Source: Methanothrix harundinacea 6Ac (GTDB lineage: Archaea > Halobacteriota > Methanosarcinia > Methanotrichales > Methanotrichaceae). From it: 64,000 nucleotides of DNA. The DNA lies in contig NC_017527.1 of assembly GCF_000235565.1 (NCBI RefSeq), positions 496,001 to 560,000 of the forward strand. The letters run 5' to 3'. Both the position numbers and the translations under genes were made by a program. Shown here piece after piece: positions 17,661-27,365 of this stretch (position 1 is the stretch's first letter; each line of letters starts with the position of its first letter). The notes below the pieces were generated by a model, which saw only the letters and a list, made by a program, of their open reading frames with translations, searched no databases and had not been told where the DNA came from.

Positions 17661-18734
17661 TTGGCGGGCGAAGCTTCTGAAGATCGGTCTTTGCCGTCGG
17701 TTGAGGCCAGCGGGGAGGCGGCGGTGGTGGAGGCTGCCCTCTTTGCAGCCGGAAGGCCCCTGACGGCGGCGGAGATCGCCGAGCTGACGGACCTGCCGAT
17801 AAGGGTCGCCATGCGCTTCGCCGACAGCCTCGTCCGGGAGTACTCCGAGAGGGCGGGCGGGATCGAGGTCCGGGAGTCGGAGGGGCGGTACGTCATGCAG
17901 GTCCGCTCCACCGTCGCCGATCGGGTGAGCAAGGTCGGCCCCCAGGAGCTGGATCCACCGCTTCTGCGGACCCTGGCTGTCATCGCCCGACACCAGCCGA
18001 TCCCCCAGAGCGAGCTTGTGAGGGTGAGGGGGAACAAGAGCTATGGCCACGTCCGGGAGCTCCTGGAGCGGGGGCTGATCCGGGCCGAGAAGGAGGGGAG
18101 GACGAAGATCATCACCACCACCAAGGGCTTTGCCGAGTACTTCGGCCTCGACTTCGACGACCCCGACTTCGTCAGGAGGGCGATGGAGGGGCGGAGGCTC
18201 GGGGTCACCCCCATGTACCGGAGCCTCGCCGAACGGATGGGCCTGGAGTACGACGTCGTCAACCCGTACAGCCCCGGCAGAAATGACCTGGTGGCGATGA
18301 AGGGCCTCGACCTTCTGGTCATCGCCCCCGGCTACGCGGAGAGGGCGAGGGAGCACTACTCGGCGGAGCTCTTGGAGGCCGGGGTGAGGACCTTCACCCA
18401 GCTGAAGGAGAGCGCTGCTCTAATCGCCGAGAGGTCTGGGGCCGCCGATCCCGCCAGGACCGCATCCCTCCTCGAGGAGATCGACGTCCTCCTGGCGGGT
18501 TACAGGGAGAGGGCAAGGGGCGCAAGGCCGATCAGGCCCCTATCGCCGATGGTGGAGGAGATCGCCCTGGACCTCGGGGTCCCGACGGTCGAGGACGGCG
18601 TCCCTGCCGCCCCCGACTACAAGGGCTTGGAGGCCGAGATCCAGGTCCCGACCCACCAGCCCTACGATATGGACATCCTCGAGAGGATCAAAGAAAGGTA
18701 CGAGGCGATCTTGAAGGGGCTCGCTGAGGGCTGA
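17661..18734 (+). CDS. scpB: Segregation and condensation protein B with a long C-terminal extension
   Basis: Residues about 15-175 match ScpB: tandem winged helices with EAALFAAGRPLTAAEIAEL, RTLAVIARHQPIPQSELV and the classical LLERGLIRAEKEGR. ScpB binds ScpA and SMC heads. The protein is 357 residues long, whereas typical ScpB has about 180-220. The extra 170 residues contain a PGYAERAREHYSAELLEAGV-type helical region that may be a helix-hairpin-helix or other DNA-binding addition. The TTG start at 17661 is provisional, because the first 15 residues are poorly conserved and no strong ribosome binding site is visible. Confidence 0.9.
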   Translation: MAGEASEDRSLPSVEASGEAAVVEAALFAAGRPLTAAEIAELTDLPIRVAMRFADSLVREYSERAGGIEVRESEGRYVMQVRSTVADRVSKVGPQELDPPLLRTLAVIARHQPIPQSELVRVRGNKSYGHVRELLERGLIRAEKEGRTKIITTTKGFAEYFGLDFDDPDFVRRAMEGRRLGVTPMYRSLAERMGLEYDVVNPYSPGRNDLVAMKGLDLLVIAPGYAERAREHYSAELLEAGVRTFTQLKESAALIAERSGAADPARTASLLEEIDVLLAGYRERARGARPIRPLSPMVEEIALDLGVPTVEDGVPAAPDYKGLEAEIQVPTHQPYDMDILERIKERYEAILKGLAEG

Positions 18735-18870
18735 GGCCGGTGAACGGATGATCCCGGGAAGATCTCCATCGCGATCGTCGAAGATCGATGGCCCTCTCCT
18801 TTAGCAGAAGCGGTATTTTTTTTATCTGGACGAAAGAGATTTGAACCTCTCGCTACCTCTTTGTTCCTGG

Positions 18871-19689
18871 ATGGATGAAGAGACCCTCGACGACTTAGCC
18901 CGCTGGTTCTCCGATTACGTACATACCTTCAAGTCCGGCGATCCCGGCGAGGACGAGAACATCATCCTGAAGGAGGAGCACACCGCCCGCGTTCGCCGGG
19001 AGATCAGCGATATAGGCCGGACGCTCGGCCTCGCCGACGACGACCTCCGCCTGGCGGAGGCGATGGCCTTATTCCACGACCTCGGTCGATTCCCCCAGTA
19101 CGCCACCTACGGGACCTTCTCGGACCGCCGATCCTGCGACCACGCCGCCCTATCCGTCGGGGTCCTCATCGATAGCGGTGTCCTGGACGCCCTCGATCCC
19201 GAAGAGCGGGAGCTGATACTCAAGGCGATATCCCGCCACAACCGGGCAGGCCTTCCGGAGGAGGAATCGGACCGGTGCCTCCTCTTCTCAAAGCTCCTCC
19301 GGGACGCCGATAAATTGGACATCTGGGCCGTCCTCCTCGATTACTATCAGCGGCGCGAGAAGGAAGGATATCGAAACGCGGCCCTGGAGCTGGACCTTCC
19401 CGATGCGCCCGGGATCAGCGAGGAGGTCCGTCGCGACATCATGGCCGGAGAGATCGTGAAGCTCTCCGGCGTCAAACGGCTCAACGACTTCAAGCTCCTC
19501 CAGGCGAGCTGGGTCTTCGACATAAACTATCGGCCCGCCCTGCTGGCGGTGAGGAAGAGGGGCTACCTCGAGGAGGCCCGGAAGTTTCTTCCCCGGACCG
19601 AGGAAGTAGATATGATCTTCACCCTCCTAAAATCCAGCCTCGATTGGAGGATCGAATCCGAGGTCGTCGGCGCCGGGGATGGGGCTTGA
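18871..19689 (+). CDS. HD-domain phosphohydrolase
   Basis: The protein (272 residues from the ATG) has a metal-binding HD core: His in EEHTARV, then MALFHDLGRFPQYATYGTF, the following DHAALSV, and RDADKLDIW. It is probably a metal-dependent phosphohydrolase acting on a nucleotide or other phosphoester; the substrate is unknown. The frame extends 10 codons upstream to a TTG at 18841. A TATA-like T-rich stretch at about 18811-18825 would place the start of transcription near 18843, so a leaderless TTG start is also possible. It converges with the glucoamylase gene. Confidence 0.85.
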   Translation: MDEETLDDLARWFSDYVHTFKSGDPGEDENIILKEEHTARVRREISDIGRTLGLADDDLRLAEAMALFHDLGRFPQYATYGTFSDRRSCDHAALSVGVLIDSGVLDALDPEERELILKAISRHNRAGLPEEESDRCLLFSKLLRDADKLDIWAVLLDYYQRREKEGYRNAALELDLPDAPGISEEVRRDIMAGEIVKLSGVKRLNDFKLLQASWVFDINYRPALLAVRKRGYLEEARKFLPRTEEVDMIFTLLKSSLDWRIESEVVGAGDGA

Positions 19690-19697
19690 TGGAGGGA

Positions 19698-21686
19698 TCA
19701 AATCTCAGCCCCGTCCAGCGGAGGGCGCAAAGCCCCTTTTTTTCCGAGGGCTTCAAGATACTCCAGGACCGCCAGGATGAAGGCGGCGTGGGACCACATC
19801 AGGGGCAGCACCGACCTCGGGCTGCCGTCGTCGGCGACCTGCTCCGGCAACAGCCCCGTCGTCGGGTGGGCCCGATCCGCGCACCAGCCGATCAGCTCCA
19901 GGGCCCGATCGAGACTCCCCACCGCGGAGTGCCACTGGGCGAGCCATAAGGTGGAGATGATCCAGCTGTTCATCCTCCCGCCATACTCGTCCCCCTCGTA
20001 CCGGGCCACGCCCCCCCCCGGCCTCAACAGCTCCCTCTCCACCGCCTCCATCGTCCTGGCCACCCTGGGGTCGTTGGGGGGTAGAACCCCAAACCACCAT
20101 ACCCCAAATAAGGAGGAGTCTACGGTCCCGTCCTCCCCAGACCGCCTGAACCTCCCGAGCCGATCGTCGTAAAGCCGGTCGACGATCGCCGCCCGGACCC
20201 TCTCAGCCCCCGCGGACCAGGCCTCGAAGAGCCGGTCGTTTCCTAGGGCGAGGGCCAGCTCCGCCGCCCCCCGGAGGCCGGCGTAGACGGTGGAAGCGCT
20301 GTAGGTGAATACTCCCTTCCTCTCCTCCCAGAGGTCGAAGCTCGCCCGCGGCAGGCCGGAGTCGTCCAGGCTCCGGAGGAGCCAGTGGGCCGCGGGAGCT
20401 GCGATGGAGCCGAAGTATCTGCCCGCGGTCCAGACGTTCCTCGCGACGAGCCAGTTGAAGTAGAGGGCGTATAGGGGCAATCCCGTCTCGTCGATCTGGA
20501 TCATGGGGACGGGGTGCCAGGTGGACCCGAAGTCCCCGGCGGGGGTGTACTTGTGGAGGAAGTACCCCCGATCGGTGATCGTCTTCGCGAAGAAGCCGAA
20601 GACCTCGCAGCTGAGGTGGTGGTACCGCGCCCGGTCGAGGGCTATGGAGGCCCAGGCGGCGTCCCGGGGCCAGCAGTAGGAATAGACGTCGGCTCCGAAC
20701 TGCCGGATATCGGAGTCGCAGGAGGCGATCGCCGAGCCGTTGATGTCCATATGGGCGACGGTGGCGATCAGGCTCCGGTAAAAGATCACGCGGACCCTCT
20801 CGGGGAGGCTATCCATCAGGGCGGCCTCGGGGAGGATGGAGGTCCTCTCGAGGAAGGAGTTCCAGAAGTTCAATGTAGTCCTGTAGAGGCTATCTCCCTC
20901 CCCTCGCCCGATCTGCCGGTGGAGGGAGATGACCTCCTGGTAGCTCTTCCCGAAGATGGTCCAGAGTTGGACCTGTCGAGATTCGCCGGAGAGGAGGCCG
21001 GATATCGTCCAGGCCAGGGTCGAGTCCACCGATCCGTGGGCTACGGGGTTTCCGCTGAGCCTCTCCCCCTCCAGGATCTCCTTCCAGGTCCCTTCGAGCC
21101 CCCTCCACTCCGCGGTACCGGTGGCGAACTGGTCGAAGTTCGGGCGGCTTCCGTGGAGGATGTACCGATCGCGCTTGTAGTGGATCAGGACGTCCCGGTC
21201 CACCACCGCCGTCTCGCCGATCTTGTTCTCCAGGATCCTGTAGTTCTGGTTGGAGAAGAGCCTCAGGTTCCTCTCCTCCCCGGAGACGTTCTTCACCTCG
21301 AAGATCCTGGAGAAGGCGTTGAGGGAGGGGTGGACTGCGTCCAGGACGGCCACCTCCATACCTCCCCGGGGATCTCTGAAGATCGTCTCTCCGATGCTCG
21401 AGACGATGTCGTGGACGAAGCCCTCCCCATCGGGCCTCCTCCCCTTCCCCGGGATGGGAGATCCCCTCAAGAGGTCGGCCCGGAAGCTCGACTGGTACCT
21501 CTGGACCGGGCTCCAGCCTTCAAACCAGCTCGATCGGCGTGGTGGGTCCAGGTCGCAGATCCCGGCCCTGACGGAGTGGCCGTGGTTCTCAAGGCCGACG
21601 TGGGGGAAGTAGACGTCGCGGACCGTCCCCCTCTCGTCCTCGCAGATGAGAATTCTGCCGTTTCCCAGGATCAGAGGTCGAGTCAT
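19698..21686 (-). CDS. Glycoside hydrolase family 15 glucoamylase
   Basis: This 662-residue protein has a beta-sandwich N-terminal domain (from GNGRILICEDERGTVRDVYFP) and an alpha/alpha-barrel catalytic domain. The barrel contains YSYCWPRDAAW, the general-acid region DLWEERKGVFTYSAST (about residue 450) and the general-base region TTGLLPEQ (about 612). Archaeal GH15 enzymes release glucose from alpha-glucans or act on trehalose-like disaccharides. No signal peptide is visible, so it probably works in the cytoplasm on stored glycogen; this is inference. It is transcribed alone, divergent from the Ig-domain protein gene. Confidence 0.92.
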   Translation of the reverse strand: MTRPLILGNGRILICEDERGTVRDVYFPHVGLENHGHSVRAGICDLDPPRRSSWFEGWSPVQRYQSSFRADLLRGSPIPGKGRRPDGEGFVHDIVSSIGETIFRDPRGGMEVAVLDAVHPSLNAFSRIFEVKNVSGEERNLRLFSNQNYRILENKIGETAVVDRDVLIHYKRDRYILHGSRPNFDQFATGTAEWRGLEGTWKEILEGERLSGNPVAHGSVDSTLAWTISGLLSGESRQVQLWTIFGKSYQEVISLHRQIGRGEGDSLYRTTLNFWNSFLERTSILPEAALMDSLPERVRVIFYRSLIATVAHMDINGSAIASCDSDIRQFGADVYSYCWPRDAAWASIALDRARYHHLSCEVFGFFAKTITDRGYFLHKYTPAGDFGSTWHPVPMIQIDETGLPLYALYFNWLVARNVWTAGRYFGSIAAPAAHWLLRSLDDSGLPRASFDLWEERKGVFTYSASTVYAGLRGAAELALALGNDRLFEAWSAGAERVRAAIVDRLYDDRLGRFRRSGEDGTVDSSLFGVWWFGVLPPNDPRVARTMEAVERELLRPGGGVARYEGDEYGGRMNSWIISTLWLAQWHSAVGSLDRALELIGWCADRAHPTTGLLPEQVADDGSPRSVLPLMWSHAAFILAVLEYLEALGKKGALRPPLDGAEI

Positions 21687-21873
21687 CCCTATCCCTCCGG
21701 GTGCGGGATGGTATTTCGGCGACCGACGTATTTTAACCTGCTCTCCTCCGCCGTCTTCTCGGATCCCGAGGCCGGGATGATTTTAAGATCAGGCCTGGCC
21801 AGCTTAACAGGTACTTGAAAATAAATGTTTTATATCAGTAAGTTGTAATGACTCCTTCAGGGAGATTGTTAGC

Positions 21874-22860
21874 ATGAAGGCGATTAAACTATCGATGGCC
21901 GTCCTGATCATCGGCCTCTTCTTGGCCTCTCCGTCCCTCGGAGTGGCGTCGTCACCCTTCGGAGAGGGGTGGCCCCTCTGGAACGATGGGGTGGGGATCG
22001 GCGACTCGCAGGTCAAGGGGATCTCCAAGGCGGATGAGACCACTTATCAAGAGAACGCTTCGACAGCAGACGTTTTGAAGGATGCACCTCTGGCAGAGGA
22101 GGCCTCTGCCGATGCAGAGTCGTCGGAGGGATATGATGCCGTCGTCGACGACTGGATCATCGACGAGAGCTTCTACAGCGACAGCTCCGGATATGAGGGG
22201 GAAGAGTTCGGATGGGGGGACACCATCGACCATCCTGGGATGCCGGGGCCCGATGAGAACGCCCTCTGGATAGTATTTCCCTACAGCACCAACGTCCGGA
22301 CCACCAAGCTCGTCATCCAGAGGGGGAGGTTCGCGAAGGAGCTGATAATTCCAGGGATGGACGGGAAGCTGACGATCCATGAGGTGAGGCCCGACGGCAC
22401 CGAGGATACTTACGTCCCCGACTGGCAGGTGAAGGCGAGAAGGGCCTATCGGGTCTGGTTCACCGCCGACTCCGTCGGCGACTACACCGTCTGGTACGAG
22501 GTCCAGAACCCGAAGACGATGGTCACCACCAAGAGCAACGAGATCAAGTACCGGGTCTTCGAGAACCTGGCCATCGTCGTCCCCAACGAGGTCAAATGTG
22601 AGGGGGAGACCGCCACCCTGAGGGCCCTGGTCTCGGGATGCTACGACCCGATATACCAGTGGTTCAAGGGGATCACCTCCGAGGATGGGACCTCGATCCC
22701 CGGGGCGACGGGGAGCGTTTACATCATAAGGAACGTCTCTCCTGAGGACGAGGGCTACTACACCTGCAAGGTCACCTGCAACGGAAACTCCGACGAGGAT
22801 GCGGGATATCTCCGGGTCTGCACCAGGGATGAAGAAGGGAACAAATGCAAAGGCCGATGA
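21874..22860 (+). CDS. Secreted protein with C-terminal immunoglobulin-like domain
   Basis: The protein (328 residues) starts with a signal peptide (hydrophobic stretch to about residue 26). An acidic, low-complexity linker (about 55-125) follows, then a beta-rich domain (about 128-225, WIVFPYSTNVRTTKLVIQRG to VQNPKT). A C-terminal Ig fold (about 232-320) shows the pattern ETATLRALVSGCYDPIYQWF and PEDEGYYTCKVTCNG, with the paired Cys, core Trp and D-x-G-x-Y-x-C motif of eukaryotic I-set domains. It is probably a surface adhesion or structural protein. A TATA-like TGTTTTATATCAG at 21825-21837 is its likely promoter. Confidence 0.8.
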   Translation: MKAIKLSMAVLIIGLFLASPSLGVASSPFGEGWPLWNDGVGIGDSQVKGISKADETTYQENASTADVLKDAPLAEEASADAESSEGYDAVVDDWIIDESFYSDSSGYEGEEFGWGDTIDHPGMPGPDENALWIVFPYSTNVRTTKLVIQRGRFAKELIIPGMDGKLTIHEVRPDGTEDTYVPDWQVKARRAYRVWFTADSVGDYTVWYEVQNPKTMVTTKSNEIKYRVFENLAIVVPNEVKCEGETATLRALVSGCYDPIYQWFKGITSEDGTSIPGATGSVYIIRNVSPEDEGYYTCKVTCNGNSDEDAGYLRVCTRDEEGNKCKGR

Positions 22861-22891
22861 TCCGGCGGCCGACCCGTTTAAATGGGCGCGG

Positions 22892-22916
22892 GCCATGACC
22901 TGAATCAGGTCATGGC
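22892..22916. terminator. Near-perfect palindromic bidirectional terminator
   Basis: A 12-bp stem (GCCATGACCTGA and its complement) around a single base lies between two convergent genes and is followed on the plus strand by CTCTTTTTCTT. It could stop both transcripts. Confidence 0.65.
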
Positions 22917-22949
22917 AACCTCTTTTTCTTAACCCATCTAAGCCCGACC

Positions 22950-25900
22950 TCAGCCGAACTGGAGCTTGCAATCCACGGATGCCTCCACCATGTACGCCTC
23001 TCCCGGGATCAAAGGCTCGCTCCGATCGAGGTGGACCCACCGGCCGTCCCTGTAGCTCCAGAGGAAGGCGGATACGATCCCCTCCTGGACCGCCTGGGGG
23101 TAGTCGTATCGCTTGTGGTTCGCCCTGACGGTGACGTTCGCCAGAGAGACCGTCTCGTTCGTGGGGACCCCCACCAGGTTCCACCCCTTCCTCAGATCGA
23201 CCATGCAGGGGAGGTCCACAGGCTTTCCGGCTATCTCCAGGGTGAAGCTCTCGCGTCCGTCGATGACGTAACCCCTTCCCGGCTCCAGGTCTGTGATGTT
23301 GGCGGCGTGGTCCTCCTGGATGGTGTAGTTCCAGCCGTCCCCGGCGAGGGTGAATATTCCCCGGTAGCTCTTCCTATTCAGGAGCTTGGAGATGGAGGGG
23401 TCCTTCGGTTTCAGGTGGAGGGAGAAGGGGGTCCACCCCACCGAGACGTTGACGACCTGGACCATTCCCGGGACGATCCGGTACTCGACGGTGAAGGTCC
23501 TCTTCTCCCCCAGGGCGGGGCTCAGAACCGGCCAGACCACCCGCTTCTCCGAGCCTACCAGCTCCTCGCCGTGCCATACCGCCCTCCCCCTCTCCTTCAC
23601 CACAATCTCCTCGGCGTCCCTGTTGAGGAACACCTCGCCGATGAGGGCGGGGGGAGCGTTCAGGCTGAGGTAGCCGTCGGAGGAGTCCTCCATAATCCAG
23701 TAGATCCAGTCTCCGGACCACTCCGAAGTCGGCGTGATCGATACCGTGACGTCATTCGATTCGTTCGATTCGGTGACGTTCGAAGTCTCGACCTCGTAGG
23801 GGAGGTCCGGGGTCTTCGGGATCGTCGGCCGGAAGGCGGGATCTCCGAAGAGGGTGAAGATGCTCGCCGTCTGGTTGAGCATCTCTTCGATGGAGAGGTA
23901 CCAGGGCTGGTATTCGTCTATCTTTTCGAGGTCGATCCCCTCGGTGGCCTGGATCTTCGATGCGTAAAGGTTGTTTGCCGCCATCATCGCCTCGCCGATG
24001 GTGGCGTTCTCAAAGACCAGGGCCTGATGCATCCTCCCCACATAGTCGTCGGATACGAAGATCCAGGAGTTAGCGCTCGGTCCCGCGTAGTTCACAGCCC
24101 CCGCCTTCAGGAAGGCCAGGGCCATGGAGTCCTCGAGCCTCGTCGGTATGTATACGTCGATCCCATCCCTGTAGGGGAAGGTCTGGCCCTTGAGCTTGGT
24201 GGTGAGACATGCGGAGGTGGTGGTGGTCTGAGGGGCGAGGGTCAACTGCTTGACCTGCTCCTCGTCCATGAGCTGGTCCATCAAAGCCCAGATCGAGAGC
24301 TGCCATCCCCAGTCGACGCCGTGATAGTCGAAGTATACCAGGCTCTGGCCGCTGTTCATCTTCGATGAGACCCTCTGGTAGGTCGCCTCCTCCCAGCGGA
24401 GGTTCTCGGCGTTCAGCCCCGCAGCCCTCAGGTACTCTCCGATCCGGAGGGGTATCGGCGACTGAGGCCACGTCGAGGGGTAATCGGCGGGAGAGGATAT
24501 CACCAGGGCGGAGCCTCGCCATTCGCCGCCGATATCATCGTAGGCGAAGGTTCTGGCTACCATCTGGGAGGCGTCGTAGACGCTGAGGCCTATGATCCTG
24601 CCCGTCGCCACGTCCTGATAGCCGTCATCGTCGAGCTCGATCCCGTACTCACGGCATACATCGTACTCGAAGACCCCCGCCGCCTGTTTCATCCCCGTTG
24701 ATATGAAGGGGAGGGACCCGGGGCCCCCCACCACCATCAGGTACCTCGGCGATATCTCCAGGTCTTCCACCAGGGTCTGGAGGTCCCGCTCCAGGACCGA
24801 AGGATCGATGCTCTGGGGGTCGGTCGCCGCATCGAAGACGATCCCCCTCCTGGCCCCGGCCATCTGGGCCGATAGGAGAGATAGCTTCGGGATCTTGGTG
24901 TGGCTGAAGGCGGTGACGTTTATGGGGCTCGCAGATGTGGCGACGGTGACGGTGAAGTTCTCGGTCCTGTGATCCACCGTCTCAGAGGCGGTCCAGGCCT
25001 CGAGGTTGAAGGTCCAGGTACCGGGCCTCCCCAGGAGGAGGGTGGCGTTCGAGACCTTCCCGGGGCGAGAGTCGGTGAAGACCTGGCTCGACTTCTCGCC
25101 CTCGGGGTTGTAGTAGTTGAGGACGACCCGGGCCGGCTGCCTCGTCACCTCCCAGGAGATCGTGGTCCATCCCGGCGAGGCTCTAGAGGGACGGGTTATG
25201 TTGATGAAGGGACCGTCGTCGATTCTCGCCCTCTCCCTTCCGTCTCGGCCTTCCTCTTCCTTTCCGGTATAATTGACGGAGATACCGCCATCCAAAGCCT
25301 GGGTCCATCCGGCGTCGAGGGCGTGGAGGATCAGCACCTCCAGGTTGAGGGTGGCGAACTCCCGGGGACCCAGCCGATCGATCGTCCAGCTCAGGTTCGT
25401 GCCGCTGAAGAAGGCGCTGTCGGGGGTGGGGGAGAGCCCCGTCGAGGGGTCGGTGAGGACGACCTTCCCGGAGGCGGAGCTCCACCAGGCGACCATCCGA
25501 GCGGGGAGGATCAGGTCGGTCAGAGCCAAATCCTTCAGCTCATCTTTTCCGCTGTTCTTCAGGGTTATCTTGAGGCGGACGATCTCTCCCTCGCGGTCAG
25601 AGGGTATCTCGGTGGGGTTCACCTCCACCTCCAGGACCAGATCTTCGCCGATCTTCGTCCTCATGAGGTCCGACCTGGGCTTCGGGGAGAGGAGGGATAT
25701 GTCTCGAGAGTTGGTGAGGACCACCGACTCCACCTCGTCGCCCCGGGCCCTCATCTCCCGGATCAGAAGCTCGTTATCCCCATCGATGACCGTCAGGTTC
25801 ATCTCGGCGAGGCGGGACCTGACGCCTTCGGATATGGGGCCCGCTGATACGACCGTCGTCGATCCGAGCCGGGCCAAGTCGTCTTCGGTGGAGTTCGAGA

Positions 25901-27365
25901 GGGAGTCCCCGACGAAGAGGACGGGCCAGTTGAGGTAGGATGCGATGGCGGCTGCGGTGAGGCCTGCGCTGTAGTTGTCGCCGATCAGGACCGCTCCCGG
26001 CGACTCATCCCACTTCGCTGCGACCTTCGAGGCCATCTCGATGCTGTCGTTGTACTCGATGACGCCGTCGGGGTCCCAGAAGACGTCCCCAATCCCCAGG
26101 GTCCGACCCTGGAGCCGGTCCATCAGCCACTGGACCGAGGCGGAGGGGGGCTGGAGCTCCGACCAGAGGGGGGTGTAGACGACGTCGTACTCGAAGACCA
26201 TCCCGGCAGCCCCCTCCTTCGCCAGATCTTCGATCCGGCGGACGGTCCCTTCCACGTTCTGGGTGGATATGGTGTACTCGATGTAGTCGTCGCTGAGCCT
26301 GACGAAGACGGGAGCCGCCGCCATCGACGATGCCACCTTCATATCCGCCGGCTCGACGGGGCTCACCACCACGAAGTCGGCCCGGTCCGATATCTCCGCC
26401 AGGTTGTACCCCTCGCTCCGGTCAAAGGGGTCGCCGATGGCCACCCCCAGCTTCGCGGGGCCGAGCTCCCCGGCCATCCGTCTAACCTCGTCGACGACCT
26501 CCAGGACCTGCTCCTCCTTCCACCGGCTCCATAGCTGGCGGTTGTAGCTGCTGGACCCTACCCTGGAGAGGTCGACGCCGGTATCGTTGTAGAACTCCTC
26601 TTTGCATACGTCGCAGAAACAATGGTTCTCGTCCAGGAACCCGAAGTTGTAGAGGACGACTCCGTCGGCGGCGTAATCATCGATCACCTCCTCGACCCGG
26701 TCGTAGAGGTGATCTCTCGCATCGGGATCTATGGGACAGAGCCTATCGGCGACGACGACCCCCTGGGATAGGATGGCGATCTGGGCCGAGTCGGGGTAAA
26801 GGTCTCTGTACTGCGGAGGGATCGGGCCGGATAAGCCAGCTCCCTTCGTCTCCTGGTCCCCCAGAAGCATCTTCCCCAGGAGGCTGAGGGCCGCCCCTCT
26901 CTCCTGCGCCGCCAGGACCTCCTCCTCGGAGATGCCCGCCTTGGCCTCCTCAGGGACCTCCAGGGTGGCGGTGACGTAGGCCTCGATCCCCTCCTTCTGG
27001 GCTGCCTTCACCAGGCTCTTGGCGAGCTCCCCCTCGGCGTCGATCACCAGGGCCGAGATGTTCGCCGCCGCCATGGCATGGAGGGCGGAGGTCGGACCGT
27101 ACCTATCGAGGTCAGCCCTGTCGATCCATCCGATCCTATCCTTAGCCTGGATCTCCCGCGGCATGACGAGGAGGGGCCTCGTCACGACGTCGCCCTCCTC
27201 CGACCATACTGCCAGGGGCGTCGCGGCGACGGCGGCGCGCCAGTCGTCAGCCCCCACCAGGATGATCTCCTCCAGGGAATCCGATTTCGTCCCCCTCTCC
27301 ATCTGGCCGTCGGCGGCGATCGCCAGGATCGCAAACAACGTCATGACCGTCAAAAAGCCTCTCAT
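22950..27365 (-). CDS. Giant secreted protein with GHL-like barrel, CWB2-like and C25-protease-like domains
   Basis: The protein (1471 residues) begins with a signal peptide (1-20). Residues about 70-415 resemble a TIM-barrel glycosidase-like domain, with ADGVVLYNFGFLDE and a Cys motif CFCDVCKEEFYNDTG. Residues about 455-560 resemble a cell-wall-binding repeat 2 unit (VLIGDNYSAGLTAAAIA, TTVVSAGPISEGV). Beta domains follow (about 575-810). Residues about 825-1200 resemble gingipain-type C25 proteases, with His in YFDYHGVDWGW (His1015) and Cys in TTTSACLTTK (Cys1053). The C terminus has the envelope motif RKGWNLVGVPTNETV. The ATG directly follows the stop of the upstream 528-residue gene, so the two form one operon. 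Activity is unproven. Confidence 0.75.
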   Translation of the reverse strand: MRGFLTVMTLFAILAIAADGQMERGTKSDSLEEIILVGADDWRAAVAATPLAVWSEEGDVVTRPLLVMPREIQAKDRIGWIDRADLDRYGPTSALHAMAAANISALVIDAEGELAKSLVKAAQKEGIEAYVTATLEVPEEAKAGISEEEVLAAQERGAALSLLGKMLLGDQETKGAGLSGPIPPQYRDLYPDSAQIAILSQGVVVADRLCPIDPDARDHLYDRVEEVIDDYAADGVVLYNFGFLDENHCFCDVCKEEFYNDTGVDLSRVGSSSYNRQLWSRWKEEQVLEVVDEVRRMAGELGPAKLGVAIGDPFDRSEGYNLAEISDRADFVVVSPVEPADMKVASSMAAAPVFVRLSDDYIEYTISTQNVEGTVRRIEDLAKEGAAGMVFEYDVVYTPLWSELQPPSASVQWLMDRLQGRTLGIGDVFWDPDGVIEYNDSIEMASKVAAKWDESPGAVLIGDNYSAGLTAAAIASYLNWPVLFVGDSLSNSTEDDLARLGSTTVVSAGPISEGVRSRLAEMNLTVIDGDNELLIREMRARGDEVESVVLTNSRDISLLSPKPRSDLMRTKIGEDLVLEVEVNPTEIPSDREGEIVRLKITLKNSGKDELKDLALTDLILPARMVAWWSSASGKVVLTDPSTGLSPTPDSAFFSGTNLSWTIDRLGPREFATLNLEVLILHALDAGWTQALDGGISVNYTGKEEEGRDGRERARIDDGPFINITRPSRASPGWTTISWEVTRQPARVVLNYYNPEGEKSSQVFTDSRPGKVSNATLLLGRPGTWTFNLEAWTASETVDHRTENFTVTVATSASPINVTAFSHTKIPKLSLLSAQMAGARRGIVFDAATDPQSIDPSVLERDLQTLVEDLEISPRYLMVVGGPGSLPFISTGMKQAAGVFEYDVCREYGIELDDDGYQDVATGRIIGLSVYDASQMVARTFAYDDIGGEWRGSALVISSPADYPSTWPQSPIPLRIGEYLRAAGLNAENLRWEEATYQRVSSKMNSGQSLVYFDYHGVDWGWQLSIWALMDQLMDEEQVKQLTLAPQTTTTSACLTTKLKGQTFPYRDGIDVYIPTRLEDSMALAFLKAGAVNYAGPSANSWIFVSDDYVGRMHQALVFENATIGEAMMAANNLYASKIQATEGIDLEKIDEYQPWYLSIEEMLNQTASIFTLFGDPAFRPTIPKTPDLPYEVETSNVTESNESNDVTVSITPTSEWSGDWIYWIMEDSSDGYLSLNAPPALIGEVFLNRDAEEIVVKERGRAVWHGEELVGSEKRVVWPVLSPALGEKRTFTVEYRIVPGMVQVVNVSVGWTPFSLHLKPKDPSISKLLNRKSYRGIFTLAGDGWNYTIQEDHAANITDLEPGRGYVIDGRESFTLEIAGKPVDLPCMVDLRKGWNLVGVPTNETVSLANVTVRANHKRYDYPQAVQEGIVSAFLWSYRDGRWVHLDRSEPLIPGEAYMVEASVDCKLQFG

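Noticed and set aside
20514-21818. 434-codon plus-strand frame across the glucoamylase gene
   Set aside because: The glucoamylase on the other strand has complete catalytic motifs; this frame is a composition artefact with no ribosome binding site.
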